A stretch of 43,750 bases of DNA, from contig QNYZ01000026.1 of assembly GCA_003973265.1 (NCBI GenBank), forward strand, positions 1-43,750, written 5' to 3'. Positions 7,107-16,501 of the stretch are shown here, in pieces. The position numbers were made by a program, and so were the translations under genes. The notes beneath the pieces were generated by a model. It saw nothing but the letters and a program-made list of their open reading frames with translations. It was not told the DNA's origin and did not search any database. Every line of letters begins with the position of its first letter. Within the stretch, counting starts at the first letter, position 1. The stretch is from Deltaproteobacteria bacterium (GTDB lineage: Bacteria; Desulfobacterota; Desulfobacteria; Desulfobacterales; QNYZ01).

Positions 7107-7841
7107 ATGGTTATAGATATGACAAAACCGATTATTCAACTTGAGAATATCTCATTTGCCTTTCCCGGTCGCCAGCCGATACTGAACGGATTGGACCTGA
7201 CTCTGAACTGGGGGGACCGGGCCGGGCTGATCGCACCCAATGGAAGCGGAAAGACCACGTTGTTTCATCTGGTGATGGGGTTGATCAAGCCCACGTCTGG
7301 AATCATACGGATTTTTGGAAAACGAATTCTCGCCGAAAAGGATTTTCGCGTTGTTCGACGGCGCATCGGCCTGCTCTTCCAGGACTCCGACGACCAGCTG
7401 TTCAGCCCGACGGTCCTGGATGATGTGGCTTTTGGCCCGCTCAACCTTGGAAAGAACAAAGAAGAGGCTATCGCCATTGCCGAAGAGACGTTGACCTCTC
7501 TCAATCTAACCGATATCCGGAATCGAATTACGTTTAAACTGTCCGGTGGTGAAAAACGGCTGGTGGCCCTGGCCACCGTGCTGGCCATGAAACCAGATGC
7601 CCTGCTCCTGGATGAACCGGTGACTGGGCTGGACCGCGACACCCGGCATCGGATTGAATCCATACTGCGGGAGCTCGACATTTCCTATATCATGATTTCT
7701 CACAATATGGATTTCCTGTCCCAGTTGACTACACGTATTTTCAGCCTGGAAAACGGGAAAATAACCGTGGATGACACGGCCGCATTACATCCTCATTTCC
7801 ATCTTCACTCCCATGGTACCCATCCCCATGAGCATAAATAA
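7107..7841 (+). CDS. cbiO: CbiO/NikO ATP-binding component with histidine-rich tail
   Basis: ATPase driving cobalt/nickel import. The 244-residue protein has Walker A (APNGSGKTT), the Q-loop region LLFQDSDDQLFSPTVLDDVAFGPLN typical of ECF ATPases, the signature LSGGEKRLVALA, Walker B ALLLDEPVTGLD and the switch His in ISHN. The last ~18 residues are histidine-rich (HPHFHLHSHGTHPHEH), probably binding the transported metal. ATGs at 7053 (overlapping cbiQ), 7107 and 7119 are possible; homology begins just after 7119 and no ribosome binding site decides. Fifteen bases later cobQ begins. Confidence 0.93.
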   Translation: MVIDMTKPIIQLENISFAFPGRQPILNGLDLTLNWGDRAGLIAPNGSGKTTLFHLVMGLIKPTSGIIRIFGKRILAEKDFRVVRRRIGLLFQDSDDQLFSPTVLDDVAFGPLNLGKNKEEAIAIAEETLTSLNLTDIRNRITFKLSGGEKRLVALATVLAMKPDALLLDEPVTGLDRDTRHRIESILRELDISYIMISHNMDFLSQLTTRIFSLENGKITVDDTAALHPHFHLHSHGTHPHEHK

Positions 7842-7855
7842 CGCTATGGATACGA

Positions 7856-9394
7856 ATGAATCGCCCGATGAAACCTGATAAGAATTCCCAAAAGAGTCTC
7901 TGCCCCTGCCTGGCCGTGTTCGGTACCGGTTCCGATGTAGGTAAAAGCGTAATCGCCACCGGTCTGTGCCGGTATTTTGCCAACCAGGGCATTCGGGTCG
8001 CCCCCTTTAAGGCCCAGAACATGTCCAACAATGCCGGGGTAACCCCCGAAGGGTTGGAGATGGGACGCGCCCAGATTGTCCAGGCCGAGGCTGCACGGAT
8101 TCCACCCCATGTCGATATGAATCCGATACTGCTTAAACCGACCAGTGACATCGGATCCCAGGTGATCCTGATGGGAAAGGCGGTGGAAAATGCCACGGCC
8201 GCCGAATATCATCATAAAAAAGCGTCCATTTTTAATACGGCCGGCGAATCCCTCGACCGGCTGCGGCGGAAACATGACCTGGTGATCATGGAAGGCGCCG
8301 GTTCCTGTGCGGAAGTCAACCTCATGGCCCACGATATCGTCAATTTTAAAATGGCCGAGTATGCCGACGCACCGGTCATACTCGTCGCCGACATCCATCG
8401 GGGCGGTGTTTTTGCCCAGATCGCCGGTACAATGACATGCCTGCCGCCGGAAAAACAAAACCGGGTGGCCGGTTTTATGATTAACCGGTTCCGGGGCGAT
8501 TTGTCGCTCTTTGACGAGGGGGTCGACTGGATTCAAACAAAAATCGGCAAACCCTGTTTCGGGGTCGTACCCTGGTTTACCGGATTTGAAATCGAACAGG
8601 AGGATTCGGTGGTGATTGAACAACCCCGGCCCGTGACGGTCACACAGACCCGCCGCCCGGCCGTGGCCGTGATCCGGATCCCCCATATATCCAATTTCAC
8701 CGACGTTGATCCGCTCAAGCGGCTCGACGGCCTGGATCTTTATTTTATCGAACAATGCCAGGACCTCTCTCCATTTGCGGTGGTAATCCTGCCCGGATCG
8801 AAAAATACCTGTTTCGATCTGCGGTGGCTGCACGAAACCGGATGGGCCGATGCATTGACCTGTTTCGTCCGGCAACACGGCGCCGTGACCGGCATCTGCG
8901 GCGGGTACCAGATGATGGGCCAAACGGTGAGCGACCCGGACGGGTTGGAAGGCAGACCGGGCGATGTGCCGGGATTGGGGCTGCTCCCCATCGAGACCAC
9001 GCTTCAGGCCCCCAAAACCACGACCTTGACGCGGTTTTCCTACGACGGCGCAGAGGGGACCGGCTATGAAATCCACATGGGCCATACCCGGCGCCTGGCC
9101 GGGCGGCCCCTGGTCACGATCCTGGCCCGAAACGGCAATCCGGTCAATGAGCCGGACGGTACCTGGCTGCCGGAAACCCGGCTGATGGGCACCTATCTCC
9201 ACGGCTTTTTCGATTCTTCTGCGGTTACAAGGTGCTGGCTCGATGCCATGGGCCTGGATAAAATCCGCGTCAGCGGTGTTCACGGCCCGGCTTCACGGGA
9301 CCGGGATTACGATTTACTGGCCGCCCACCTGACGACCCATATTGACATACCGGCCATCGAAGCCCTTTTACGCAACCAAACGGAGAGAAAATGA
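7856..9394 (+). CDS. cobQ: cobyric acid synthase
   Basis: Amidates four side chains of adenosylcobyrinic acid a,c-diamide to give cobyric acid, using ATP and glutamine, in the cytoplasm. The 512-residue protein has the N-terminal dethiobiotin-synthetase-like ATPase domain (GTGSDVGKSVIATGL, then FKAQNMSNNAGVTPEG) and a C-terminal class I amidotransferase domain with nucleophile Cys348 in GICGGYQMMG and catalytic His449 in TYLHGFF. Length fits the family. It overlaps cobU by 4 bases (ATGA), showing tight coupling. Confidence 0.97.
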   Translation: MNRPMKPDKNSQKSLCPCLAVFGTGSDVGKSVIATGLCRYFANQGIRVAPFKAQNMSNNAGVTPEGLEMGRAQIVQAEAARIPPHVDMNPILLKPTSDIGSQVILMGKAVENATAAEYHHKKASIFNTAGESLDRLRRKHDLVIMEGAGSCAEVNLMAHDIVNFKMAEYADAPVILVADIHRGGVFAQIAGTMTCLPPEKQNRVAGFMINRFRGDLSLFDEGVDWIQTKIGKPCFGVVPWFTGFEIEQEDSVVIEQPRPVTVTQTRRPAVAVIRIPHISNFTDVDPLKRLDGLDLYFIEQCQDLSPFAVVILPGSKNTCFDLRWLHETGWADALTCFVRQHGAVTGICGGYQMMGQTVSDPDGLEGRPGDVPGLGLLPIETTLQAPKTTTLTRFSYDGAEGTGYEIHMGHTRRLAGRPLVTILARNGNPVNEPDGTWLPETRLMGTYLHGFFDSSAVTRCWLDAMGLDKIRVSGVHGPASRDRDYDLLAAHLTTHIDIPAIEALLRNQTERK

Positions 9395-9957
9395 TTCCAT
9401 CTGAAATCGCCCCGACCGATATCACCCTCGTTCTCGGCGGATGCCGCAGCGGAAAAAGCCGCCATGCCCTTAAACGGGCCGAAGCGTATCCGGGAAACCG
9501 GCATCTCTTCATCGCCACCTGCGTGCCGGAAGATGCGGAAATGAAATCGCGGGTGGCCCGCCACCAGGCCGAACGGGGGGCGATGTGGACGGCTCTGGAA
9601 GTTCCCGTCCGCCTGGACCGGGCCATCCGGGACGAAAGCCCCCGGGCCGATGTAATTCTGGTGGACTGCCTGACGCTCTGGATGAGCAATCTCTTTGCAG
9701 AAACGATGGATACCGACAAAATCCACACATCCGTAACAAACCTGACCGATGCGCTGGCAGCGGCCCGCTGCCCGGTAATCCTCGTTTCCAACGAGGTCGG
9801 AACCGGCATCGTGCCGGATACTGCCCTGGCCCGTCAATACCGCGACGCGGTGGGCTGGATGAACCAAGCCGTGGCCGCTGCGGCCGACCGCGTGATTCTT
9901 ACGGTGGCCGGCATTCCGGTGACGATCAAGAACGATCCCGACGGGGCCGTCCGATGA
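9391..9957 (+). CDS. cobU: adenosylcobinamide kinase / adenosylcobinamide-phosphate guanylyltransferase
   Basis: Phosphorylates adenosylcobinamide and transfers GMP to it, preparing the nucleotide loop of B12. The 188-residue protein opens with LVLGGCRSGKSRHA (P-loop), has the family's HQAER motif with its guanylylated His region, DCLTLWMSNLF, and VSNEVGTGIVPD. Both its start and its stop overlap neighbouring genes by four bases (ATGA), so cobQ-cobU-cobS are one translationally coupled block. Confidence 0.96.
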   Translation: MIPSEIAPTDITLVLGGCRSGKSRHALKRAEAYPGNRHLFIATCVPEDAEMKSRVARHQAERGAMWTALEVPVRLDRAIRDESPRADVILVDCLTLWMSNLFAETMDTDKIHTSVTNLTDALAAARCPVILVSNEVGTGIVPDTALARQYRDAVGWMNQAVAAAADRVILTVAGIPVTIKNDPDGAVR

Positions 9958-10682
9958 AAAAACTGCAGGCGGCCCTCCAGTTTATTACCATCCTGCCCGT
10001 GGGAAAAAGCGCCGACTTCAGGCCGGATCAGATGATTCCCCTTTTTCCCGTAGTCGGCCTGATCATCGGCACCCTGCTGGCCCTTTTCGATTCGGTTCTG
10101 ATGCGGATATGGCCAGATCCGGTCGTGGCCGTCCTCGACGTGCTTTTCCTGGTTACCGTAACCGGCGCATTTCATATTGACGGCCTGGCTGATGCCGCCG
10201 ACGGGCTCTTCAGCCACCGCCCCCGTGAGCGGGTTCTCGAAATCATGAAGGACAGCCGCGTGGGAACCATGGGAATCGTGGCTATTGTCGGCGTCCTGGC
10301 CGGAAAATGGGCCGGGATCGGCGCCATGACCGATCACCGGGTCCTCGCCCTGATCATCGTCCCGGCCTATGCCCGGGCCGGAATGATCTTCGGCATCCGA
10401 GTTTTGAAATACGGCCGCCCGGAAGGGGGAACCGGCGCTGATTTTTTCAGCGATCCCCTCCCCTTCTCGTCGTTTGCCTGGTTTCTTCTGCCCGTCTTCC
10501 TGTCGATTTTTCTCGGTTTCCGGTGCGTCCTTCTCAACGCGGCCTTTGCCGCCACCGTGGCGGGGATGCTTTTATATTACAAACGCAGACTAAACGGCAT
10601 CACCGGTGACATGCTCGGCGCCATGGCCGAGGTAACCGAGGCGGTGCTTTTTCTGACCCTGGCCGCGGGAACTGGCTTTTGA
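9954..10682 (+). CDS. cobS: adenosylcobinamide-GDP ribazoletransferase (cobalamin synthase)
   Basis: Integral membrane enzyme joining adenosylcobinamide-GDP with alpha-ribazole (phosphate). It has 242 residues starting MKKLQAALQFITILPVG, with FHIDGLADAADGLFSHRPRERVLEIMKDSRVG, the metal-binding DGLAD-DG motif, and about six hydrophobic helices. The ATG at 9954 is chosen because it overlaps the cobU stop as ATGA and gives the canonical N-terminus; the open frame extends further upstream inside cobU but without family similarity. CobT and CobC are not in the window. Confidence 0.95.
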   Translation: MKKLQAALQFITILPVGKSADFRPDQMIPLFPVVGLIIGTLLALFDSVLMRIWPDPVVAVLDVLFLVTVTGAFHIDGLADAADGLFSHRPRERVLEIMKDSRVGTMGIVAIVGVLAGKWAGIGAMTDHRVLALIIVPAYARAGMIFGIRVLKYGRPEGGTGADFFSDPLPFSSFAWFLLPVFLSIFLGFRCVLLNAAFAATVAGMLLYYKRRLNGITGDMLGAMAEVTEAVLFLTLAAGTGF

Positions 10683-10754
10683 CCCTGATTTGTGGTAGCA
10701 ATCTGCTGAGCATCATTATCTGATATGTAGAACGAACCGAAAGGAAGCGACCTC

Positions 10755-11420
10755 ATGCCTATCATCGCCCCCTCGATACTCTCCGCCGATTTTTCCAGAC
10801 TGGGAGAAGACGTCCTCGCTGTTGAAAAAGCCGGTGCCGACTGGATTCATGTCGACGTCATGGACGGCCACTTTGTCCCCACGATTACGCTGGGGCCGCT
10901 GGTGACCAGCGCCGTTCACGGGGTTACAACCCTGCCCCTGGATGTCCACCTGATGATCGAAACCCCGGAGCGCTATGTCGACGATTTCGCCAAAGCCGGG
11001 GCCTCGCTTATATCCGTACACGTCGAGGCGTGCACCCACTTGAACAGTACCCTGGCTCAGATCCGCAACGCCGGCGCCCAGGCCGGCGTTGTGCTCAACC
11101 CGGCCACCCCCCTGTCCGCGATCGACTGGGTACTCGAATTTGTTGACCTGGTGCTTATCATGAGCGTGAATCCCGGATTCGGCGGCCAGCAGTTTATTCC
11201 CAATACCCTTTCCAAAATCCGGGCCCTGCGGCGGATTATTGATGACCGTGAACTCGCCGTTCTGATCGAAGTGGACGGCGGCGTAAATCTCAGCACGATT
11301 GCCGATGTAGCCCTAGCCGGCGCCGATGTATTTGTGGCCGGATCAGCCATTTTCGGCAGTGAGGATTATCAGCGGACGATTGATGCCTTCCGGGATAAGA
11401 TAAAGGATCCACCGCAATGA
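10755..11420 (+). CDS. rpe: ribulose-phosphate 3-epimerase
   Basis: Interconverts ribulose 5-phosphate and xylulose 5-phosphate. The 221-residue TIM-barrel protein has IIAPSILSADFSRLG, HVDVMDGHFVPTITLGP, LDVHLMIE, MSVNPGFGGQQFIP and EVDGGVNL, with the metal-ligand His and Asp residues in place. AAGGAAG lies seven bases before the ATG. It starts 72 bases after cobS and overlaps aroQ by four bases, so it may continue the upstream operon or have its own promoter. Confidence 0.97.
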   Translation: MPIIAPSILSADFSRLGEDVLAVEKAGADWIHVDVMDGHFVPTITLGPLVTSAVHGVTTLPLDVHLMIETPERYVDDFAKAGASLISVHVEACTHLNSTLAQIRNAGAQAGVVLNPATPLSAIDWVLEFVDLVLIMSVNPGFGGQQFIPNTLSKIRALRRIIDDRELAVLIEVDGGVNLSTIADVALAGADVFVAGSAIFGSEDYQRTIDAFRDKIKDPPQ

Positions 11421-11851
11421 AAAAAGTCCTCGTCATCCATGGCCCCAATCTGAACCGGCTGGGCACCCGCGAGCCTGAAATCTACGGGCATCAAACGCTT
11501 GCCGATATCGACAGCGCACTGGTCGAACGGGGAAAAGCATTCGGTATTGAAGTGGAATCCTTCCAGTCGAACCATGAGGGGGCCATTGTCGATAAAATCC
11601 AGTCGGCCGCAAATTATCATGGCCTGATCATTAATCCCGCTGCCTATACCCACACCAGCATTGCCATTCGGGATGCCATCCTTGCCATCGACTTTCCCGT
11701 GATAGAAGTCCACCTGTCGAATATCTATAAACGGGAACCGTTCCGGCACCATTCAATGATCTCGGATGCGGTGACCGGTAAAATCGTCGGATTGGGGCAT
11801 CACGGCTACCTGCTGGCCCTGGAGGCCGTTCACGGTCTGATCGGCCGGTAG
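11417..11851 (+). CDS. aroQ: type II 3-dehydroquinate dehydratase
   Basis: Dehydrates 3-dehydroquinate to 3-dehydroshikimate in the shikimate pathway. The 144-residue protein has GPNLNRLGTREPEIYG (catalytic Arg and Tyr loop), SNHEGAIVD, NPAAYTHTSIAIRDA and EVHLSNIYKRE (catalytic His). ATGA overlap with rpe indicates coupled translation. Confidence 0.97.
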   Translation: MKKVLVIHGPNLNRLGTREPEIYGHQTLADIDSALVERGKAFGIEVESFQSNHEGAIVDKIQSAANYHGLIINPAAYTHTSIAIRDAILAIDFPVIEVHLSNIYKREPFRHHSMISDAVTGKIVGLGHHGYLLALEAVHGLIGR

Positions 11852-11880
11852 GTTTTTCCCGTCAAATATTGGCTGAGACG

Positions 11881-12417
11881 ATGAATAATCAACCACCCAT
11901 CACACCGATCTCTATGCAAACGCAGCCCGACAGGATCCGGATCAATACAAAACAGATTGTTATCGGGCTGATCGGTTTGCTGATCGGCATCGTTTTCTAT
12001 CTGGTGGACCGCCCGCCGGGTGATGTATACTTTGTCAGGCAACTGGGAAGTCATCTGAGCCGGTATGGCAAATGGCCGGTTATTTTTGGCCGCCTTGGGG
12101 CCAGTTTACCGGCATTTATCCATGCCTTTTCCTTTTCGTTGATCAGTACCGGAATCATGGCTGCCCGTATTCGGGGCGCTATTGCTATCTGTTCTGGATG
12201 GGTAGTGGTTGATATTCTATTTGAAATAGGACAAAAATACCATGCGGTCGTTAACAAGCTGATTCCTGATTGGTTCGACGGTATTTTATTTCTGGAAAAT
12301 ACCCGGGCCTATTTTCGCGAAGGTACCTATGACATGAACGACGTTATTGCCACTTGTATCGGTGGCGGGGTGGCTTTTCTGGTGATCGTCATGACCCTGC
12401 GCAGAAAAACAATTTGA
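11881..12417 (+). CDS. membrane protein of unknown function (VanZ-like topology)
   Basis: A 178-residue protein with hydrophobic segments near residues 24-42, 72-108 and 158-172, and a conserved-looking end FREGTYDMNDVIATCIGGGVAFL. The D-x-N-D-x-A...GG pattern resembles small VanZ-like membrane proteins, but this is only a resemblance. The ATG at 11881 is preferred over a TTG 12 bases earlier. It follows aroQ by 29 bases and may be co-transcribed. Confidence 0.6.
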   Translation: MNNQPPITPISMQTQPDRIRINTKQIVIGLIGLLIGIVFYLVDRPPGDVYFVRQLGSHLSRYGKWPVIFGRLGASLPAFIHAFSFSLISTGIMAARIRGAIAICSGWVVVDILFEIGQKYHAVVNKLIPDWFDGILFLENTRAYFREGTYDMNDVIATCIGGGVAFLVIVMTLRRKTI

Positions 12418-12526
12418 TTGAATCCTGCCAATCCTGATTTATCCCCGGAACGTTTGTTCGTTTAAAGAACAACGGAGCACGAAGCGCCTGCCTCAAACCG
12501 CCAATATTCAATCGATAACCGTCACT

Positions 12527-13168
12527 TCAGTCGCCCTTATCCGCCCCTACTCCCCGACGAAACAGATCAAACGCGACCTTAAGGGTTTCCTTCAGATAAT
12601 CCTTATCCTGGTTAATTGCGTTTTTACTGGCTTCCCAGAGGATCACACCTGAAAAAAGTGACCATAAAATATCCGAAAGCGCCATGGGGTGCGCCTTGAT
12701 AAACCGGCCTTTTTCAATCCCCTCTTCGAAAATACGGGCCATGTCACCGATGGACTGGCGGGATAATTTTTTTATCTGTTCGAGCAGTTCGGGCGATAAA
12801 TTCTTCAGGGTTTCACTGGATTGCAGATGAAACATATTGATAATGGTCAACGGGTCAAAATCGTAGACATCGTACATGGCTTCAATCAGCGCTTCCAGCT
12901 TCTCCTGCGGGTCCGGGCCGGCCTCCTTATGCACATGTTCCACCCGGATCCGCAGATACTGTAAAATACGTAATGACAGGGATGCGTAAAGCTCCTCTTT
13001 GTTTTTAAAATAGAGATAAAGGGTTCCCGGACTCAGCTCCGCCTCGGCAGCGATATCTTCCATGGTGGCCTTATTGAATCCTTTTTTGGAAAAAACCCGT
13101 TTGGCCGCCACGATAATCTGCTGGCGGCGGCGTTCTTTTTCCCGCGCTTTTCGTTCACGTATTCCCAC
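12527..13168 (-). CDS. TetR family transcriptional regulator
   Basis: A 213-residue dimeric repressor type. The N-terminus ([41 protein letters not shown] in the coding order) is a canonical TetR helix-turn-helix; the C-terminal ligand-binding domain is unspecific. The start is GTG at 13168 with AGGAG at ideal distance upstream. It lies downstream of murJ on the same strand with an AT-rich 135-base gap. Target genes and ligand are unknown; the fatty-acid/efflux regulator type is common for this architecture. Confidence 0.92.
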   Translation of the reverse strand: MGIRERKAREKERRRQQIIVAAKRVFSKKGFNKATMEDIAAEAELSPGTLYLYFKNKEELYASLSLRILQYLRIRVEHVHKEAGPDPQEKLEALIEAMYDVYDFDPLTIINMFHLQSSETLKNLSPELLEQIKKLSRQSIGDMARIFEEGIEKGRFIKAHPMALSDILWSLFSGVILWEASKNAINQDKDYLKETLKVAFDLFRRGVGADKGD

Positions 13169-13303
13169 AATGCACTCCTATATATCTATCATGAATTATA
13201 TTTATTTATTTTAGATGCATTTAAAACTATATTTCCAGTTTAGTCAATAAATATATCTGTTTCTCCGAAATTTTCATCAAAATATCCGGCAAATCCGTTC
13301 TTT

Positions 13304-14866
13304 TCAGATGCCGATCATTTTCCGTACCCGTCTAATCAATTCGGATACTTCCTCTATTCTAAGCACAAATGCGCCAATTACCAGAATGACAAGAAAAATA
13401 CCGCTGACGGCCGTAACAACCACCAGGCGCCCTAAAAAGGTGGCGGTGTCAATCCATTTGGCCAGGTAAGACCGAACCGAGGCCATTCCCAGGCCAATCA
13501 GGATGCTGAACAGAACGGTTTTCAGCAGGAATATGTAAACGGAAATGCTGCCCTTATTATGATTTTGCCGGTTCCAGATGGAAAACAAGAGCATCACCTG
13601 GAGTGTCACCGATACGGAAATGGCAAGGGCAATCCCGTTGGCCCCCATGATCCGCACGGCAAAGATATAGAGCGGGATACTGATCGCCACAAAAATCGTA
13701 CCGAACACCGCCGGAAGCCACGTGTTTTGACGGGCATAAAAGGCCCTTGCCACGACGGTTTGAGCGGTAAAAGCAAACGCCCCGACCATTAGAAACATCA
13801 GGATCCCGGCGGTCAGGTCGGTGGCCGCCGTGTCAAATTTGCCCCGTTGAAACAAAATAGCAACAATCTCGTGCCGCAGAACCATAATCAACGCCGCAAA
13901 GGGGATCACCATGGCCAGATACCGGATCGTATTGTTGAGCAGCCGGTTCATCTCGTCTATTTTTTTTTCAGCGGCCAGGCGGGACATGAATGGAAACGAC
14001 GCAATCCCGACGGCCTGCCCGAAAAAACCGGACAGCGCCAGCATAATCCGCAACGCGTAGTTAATGCCGGCAATACCGCCCTGGGGGAGATATGACCCGA
14101 AAATCCGGAAAAATATCTCTGTTGAAAACATCATGGTCGCTCCTACCATCAAAGGCAGGGTCAGAAAAATATAGGTTTTAAAATCAGGATGACGCACGTG
14201 CCAGTTGATTGACAATCGCATCCCGATACGACGTGCACCGGTAAGCTGCACCAGAAAGCTGATGAAAGCGCCGATTAAAGCACCCCAGGAAAATCCGTAC
14301 ATGCCCAGATACGGGCTGAGAAAAACGCCCCCGGTAATGATACCCACATTATAGATCAACGGTGCCAGCGCCGGCCGGGCAAATCGTTCTTTGGCAAACT
14401 GAACCGCCATAAAAAGACCGCTGGCAAAAAAGAAAAACTGCGCCGGCAGAATGATGCGCGTCATCCTCACCGCCTGTGCCCTGAATATCGGGTCGTCGAT
14501 CCCCGGTGCAAAAATCGCCACCAGGTCCGGTGCCATGTAAATCGAAATCGATATTAATACCAGCAACAGCGACCCCAGGCCGGTCAGGATAATATGAAAA
14601 ACCTGCCACCCTTCTGCTTCGTTGCCTTCGGCCAGATAACGCGAAAAAATGGGAATGAAAGTGATGGATAAAAACCCGCTGGCGACCACATGGTTGAGTA
14701 TTTCGGGAAGGACAAACGAAACCTGGTAGGCATCCACGGGGCCGGTGGCACCCGCAATACCGGCAATAACCATCTCCCGAACCAGTCCAATCACCCGGCT
14801 GGCAAAAATGGATGCCGTCATAATCAGCGTGGCCAGACCGACTTTTTTATATAACGAATTGCCCAT
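13304..14866 (-). CDS. murJ: lipid II flippase MurJ (MviN family)
   Basis: Flips lipid-linked peptidoglycan precursor across the inner membrane. From the ATG at 14866 it has 520 residues, the usual MurJ length, beginning with the typical SLYKKVGLATLIMTASIFASRVIGLVREMVIA, and continues with about 14 hydrophobic segments, including DAYQVSFVLPEILNHVVASGFLSITFIPIFSRYLAEG. The open frame extends 67 codons further upstream, but that part lacks similarity and is not membrane-like in family fashion. It is divergent from the flavoprotein gene at 15009. Confidence 0.95.
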   Translation of the reverse strand: MGNSLYKKVGLATLIMTASIFASRVIGLVREMVIAGIAGATGPVDAYQVSFVLPEILNHVVASGFLSITFIPIFSRYLAEGNEAEGWQVFHIILTGLGSLLLVLISISIYMAPDLVAIFAPGIDDPIFRAQAVRMTRIILPAQFFFFASGLFMAVQFAKERFARPALAPLIYNVGIITGGVFLSPYLGMYGFSWGALIGAFISFLVQLTGARRIGMRLSINWHVRHPDFKTYIFLTLPLMVGATMMFSTEIFFRIFGSYLPQGGIAGINYALRIMLALSGFFGQAVGIASFPFMSRLAAEKKIDEMNRLLNNTIRYLAMVIPFAALIMVLRHEIVAILFQRGKFDTAATDLTAGILMFLMVGAFAFTAQTVVARAFYARQNTWLPAVFGTIFVAISIPLYIFAVRIMGANGIALAISVSVTLQVMLLFSIWNRQNHNKGSISVYIFLLKTVLFSILIGLGMASVRSYLAKWIDTATFLGRLVVVTAVSGIFLVILVIGAFVLRIEEVSELIRRVRKMIGI

Positions 14867-15008
14867 ATAAACGATATCCTGATCTTGTAAAAAAACGATC
14901 CTGGCATTATTATCAGAATATTGTCGATAAACAAAGGATATCGGCTTAAGGGGCGATATGCGCAGCAGACAGGCCAGTCTAATACAGTGCAGGAAAAAGG
15001 AGACAGAC

Positions 15009-16349
15009 ATGAAATTTATCGTTATTGGCGGAGATGCCGCCGGGATGAGCGCCGCCAGCCGGGCCAAACGACATCAACCGGACATGGATGTCATCGTTCT
15101 GGAGAAAACCGGAGATGTTTCTTACAGTGCCTGCGGGATGCCATATGCCATCGGTGATCCCGAACGTAAAATCGACGGGCTGATCGTTCGGCCGGCCGAC
15201 ATTTTCCGGAAAAAACAGGGTATCGACCTTCGCACCGGTCACACGGTGACCGCCATCGATCCGGAGAATAAAACGGTAACAGGGCAGACAGCGGCCCGCG
15301 ATCCTTTTTCACTTGAATACGACAAACTGCTCATCGCCACCGGTGCGTCGGCCACGGTCCCGGATCTTCCCGGCATCGACCTTCCCGGCGTCATGGTGCT
15401 GAAAACCCTGGAGGAAGGGCGACGGATCAAGAACTACATCCGGGAGAAGAAGATACAAAAAACCGTAATCATCGGCATGGGATACATTGCCCTTGAAATG
15501 GGCGATGCATTGCGCGGTCTGGGAATTGCGGTTGACATGGTCAAGCCACGGCCGGCTTTTTTGCCCTGGATGCATTCTGACCTTGCGAATGTGGTTCGCA
15601 GTGAAGTCGAAAAAAACGATGTTCGAGTCATGGCCGGGCACGTGATCCAGCGGATCGAGGCCGGGAAAGAAGGCCTCACCGTGGTGTGTGAAGATACCAC
15701 CCTGCCGGCAGACATGGTGCTGGTCGCCGTGGGCGTTGTACCGAACAGCGGTCTGGCAAAGACCGCCGGAATCGAAACCGGTGTGGGACAATCCATTGCC
15801 GTGGATCACCAACTGCGCACATCGGCACCCGATATTTTTGCCGCCGGCGATTGCGCCGATGCTTACCATGTCGTGACGGGTCAAAAGACCTGGGTGCCGC
15901 TGGCACTGCGTGCCAACCGGGCCGGCTGGGCGGTTGCGGATAATGTATGCGGTAAAGAAAAGAGTCTGCCGGGCATTGCCGGTACTGCTGTATTTAAAGT
16001 ATTCAACCTGGAGGTTGCCCGGACCGGCCTGAATTTTAAAACGGCCGCTGACGCCGGGTTTGACCCTGCCGGCGTCGTGATCCAGACCCGCTCCCGGGCC
16101 CATGACCATCCGGGATCGTCAACGATTTTTGTTCATATGGTGGGAGACAGGCAGTCGGGGAAACTGCTCGGCGTTCAAATGGTGGGAAGAGAGGGTGTGG
16201 CCCACCGCATCAACGCACCGGCCGTCGCGCTTTTCGCCAGCATGACCGTGGATGCATTCAGCCAGTCGGACCTGGCCTATGCGCCCCCTTTTGGTCCGAC
16301 CTGGGATCCGGTGTTGACGGCAGCCAACCAATTGCTGAAAAAAATATAG
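15009..16349 (+). CDS. CoA-disulfide reductase-type FAD/NAD(P)-dependent oxidoreductase
   Basis: Soluble flavoprotein of the pyridine nucleotide-disulfide reductase family with 446 residues. The N-terminal FAD site is FIVIGGDAAGMSAASRA. Cys42 in SYSACGMPYAIGD is the single active-site Cys typical of CoA-disulfide reductases and NADH oxidases/polysulfide reductases of that group. The NAD site is VIIGMGYIALEMGDAL (a GxGxxxxE-like site), followed by FAAGDCADA and the C-terminal AYAPPFGPTWDPV. No rhodanese domain follows. AAGGAG lies seven bases before the ATG at 15009. It may reduce CoA disulfides or polysulfide, or serve oxygen defence. Confidence 0.9.
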   Translation: MKFIVIGGDAAGMSAASRAKRHQPDMDVIVLEKTGDVSYSACGMPYAIGDPERKIDGLIVRPADIFRKKQGIDLRTGHTVTAIDPENKTVTGQTAARDPFSLEYDKLLIATGASATVPDLPGIDLPGVMVLKTLEEGRRIKNYIREKKIQKTVIIGMGYIALEMGDALRGLGIAVDMVKPRPAFLPWMHSDLANVVRSEVEKNDVRVMAGHVIQRIEAGKEGLTVVCEDTTLPADMVLVAVGVVPNSGLAKTAGIETGVGQSIAVDHQLRTSAPDIFAAGDCADAYHVVTGQKTWVPLALRANRAGWAVADNVCGKEKSLPGIAGTAVFKVFNLEVARTGLNFKTAADAGFDPAGVVIQTRSRAHDHPGSSTIFVHMVGDRQSGKLLGVQMVGREGVAHRINAPAVALFASMTVDAFSQSDLAYAPPFGPTWDPVLTAANQLLKKI

Positions 16350-16501
16350 GCATCCGCAAAGGAAAACAAACCGGCCATGAAGTTTGCTTGTCAGGACGCA
16401 TAACAATCCGTCATCGTTTTATTTTCGTCCTTATGTCCGGCGTTTTTAGCGAGCCATGCTTGTTCGCTTATGGTTGAGTCCTGGCGATTCCAACAACCCG
16501 C

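Noticed and set aside
9585..9953. Long N-terminal extension of CobS
   Set aside because: This part overlaps cobU out of frame; family similarity starts exactly at the ATG at 9954, which has the ATGA overlap.
14867..15067. N-terminal 67-residue extension of MurJ
   Set aside because: It crosses the divergent gene's leader and start, and the canonical MurJ N-terminus begins at the ATG at 14866.
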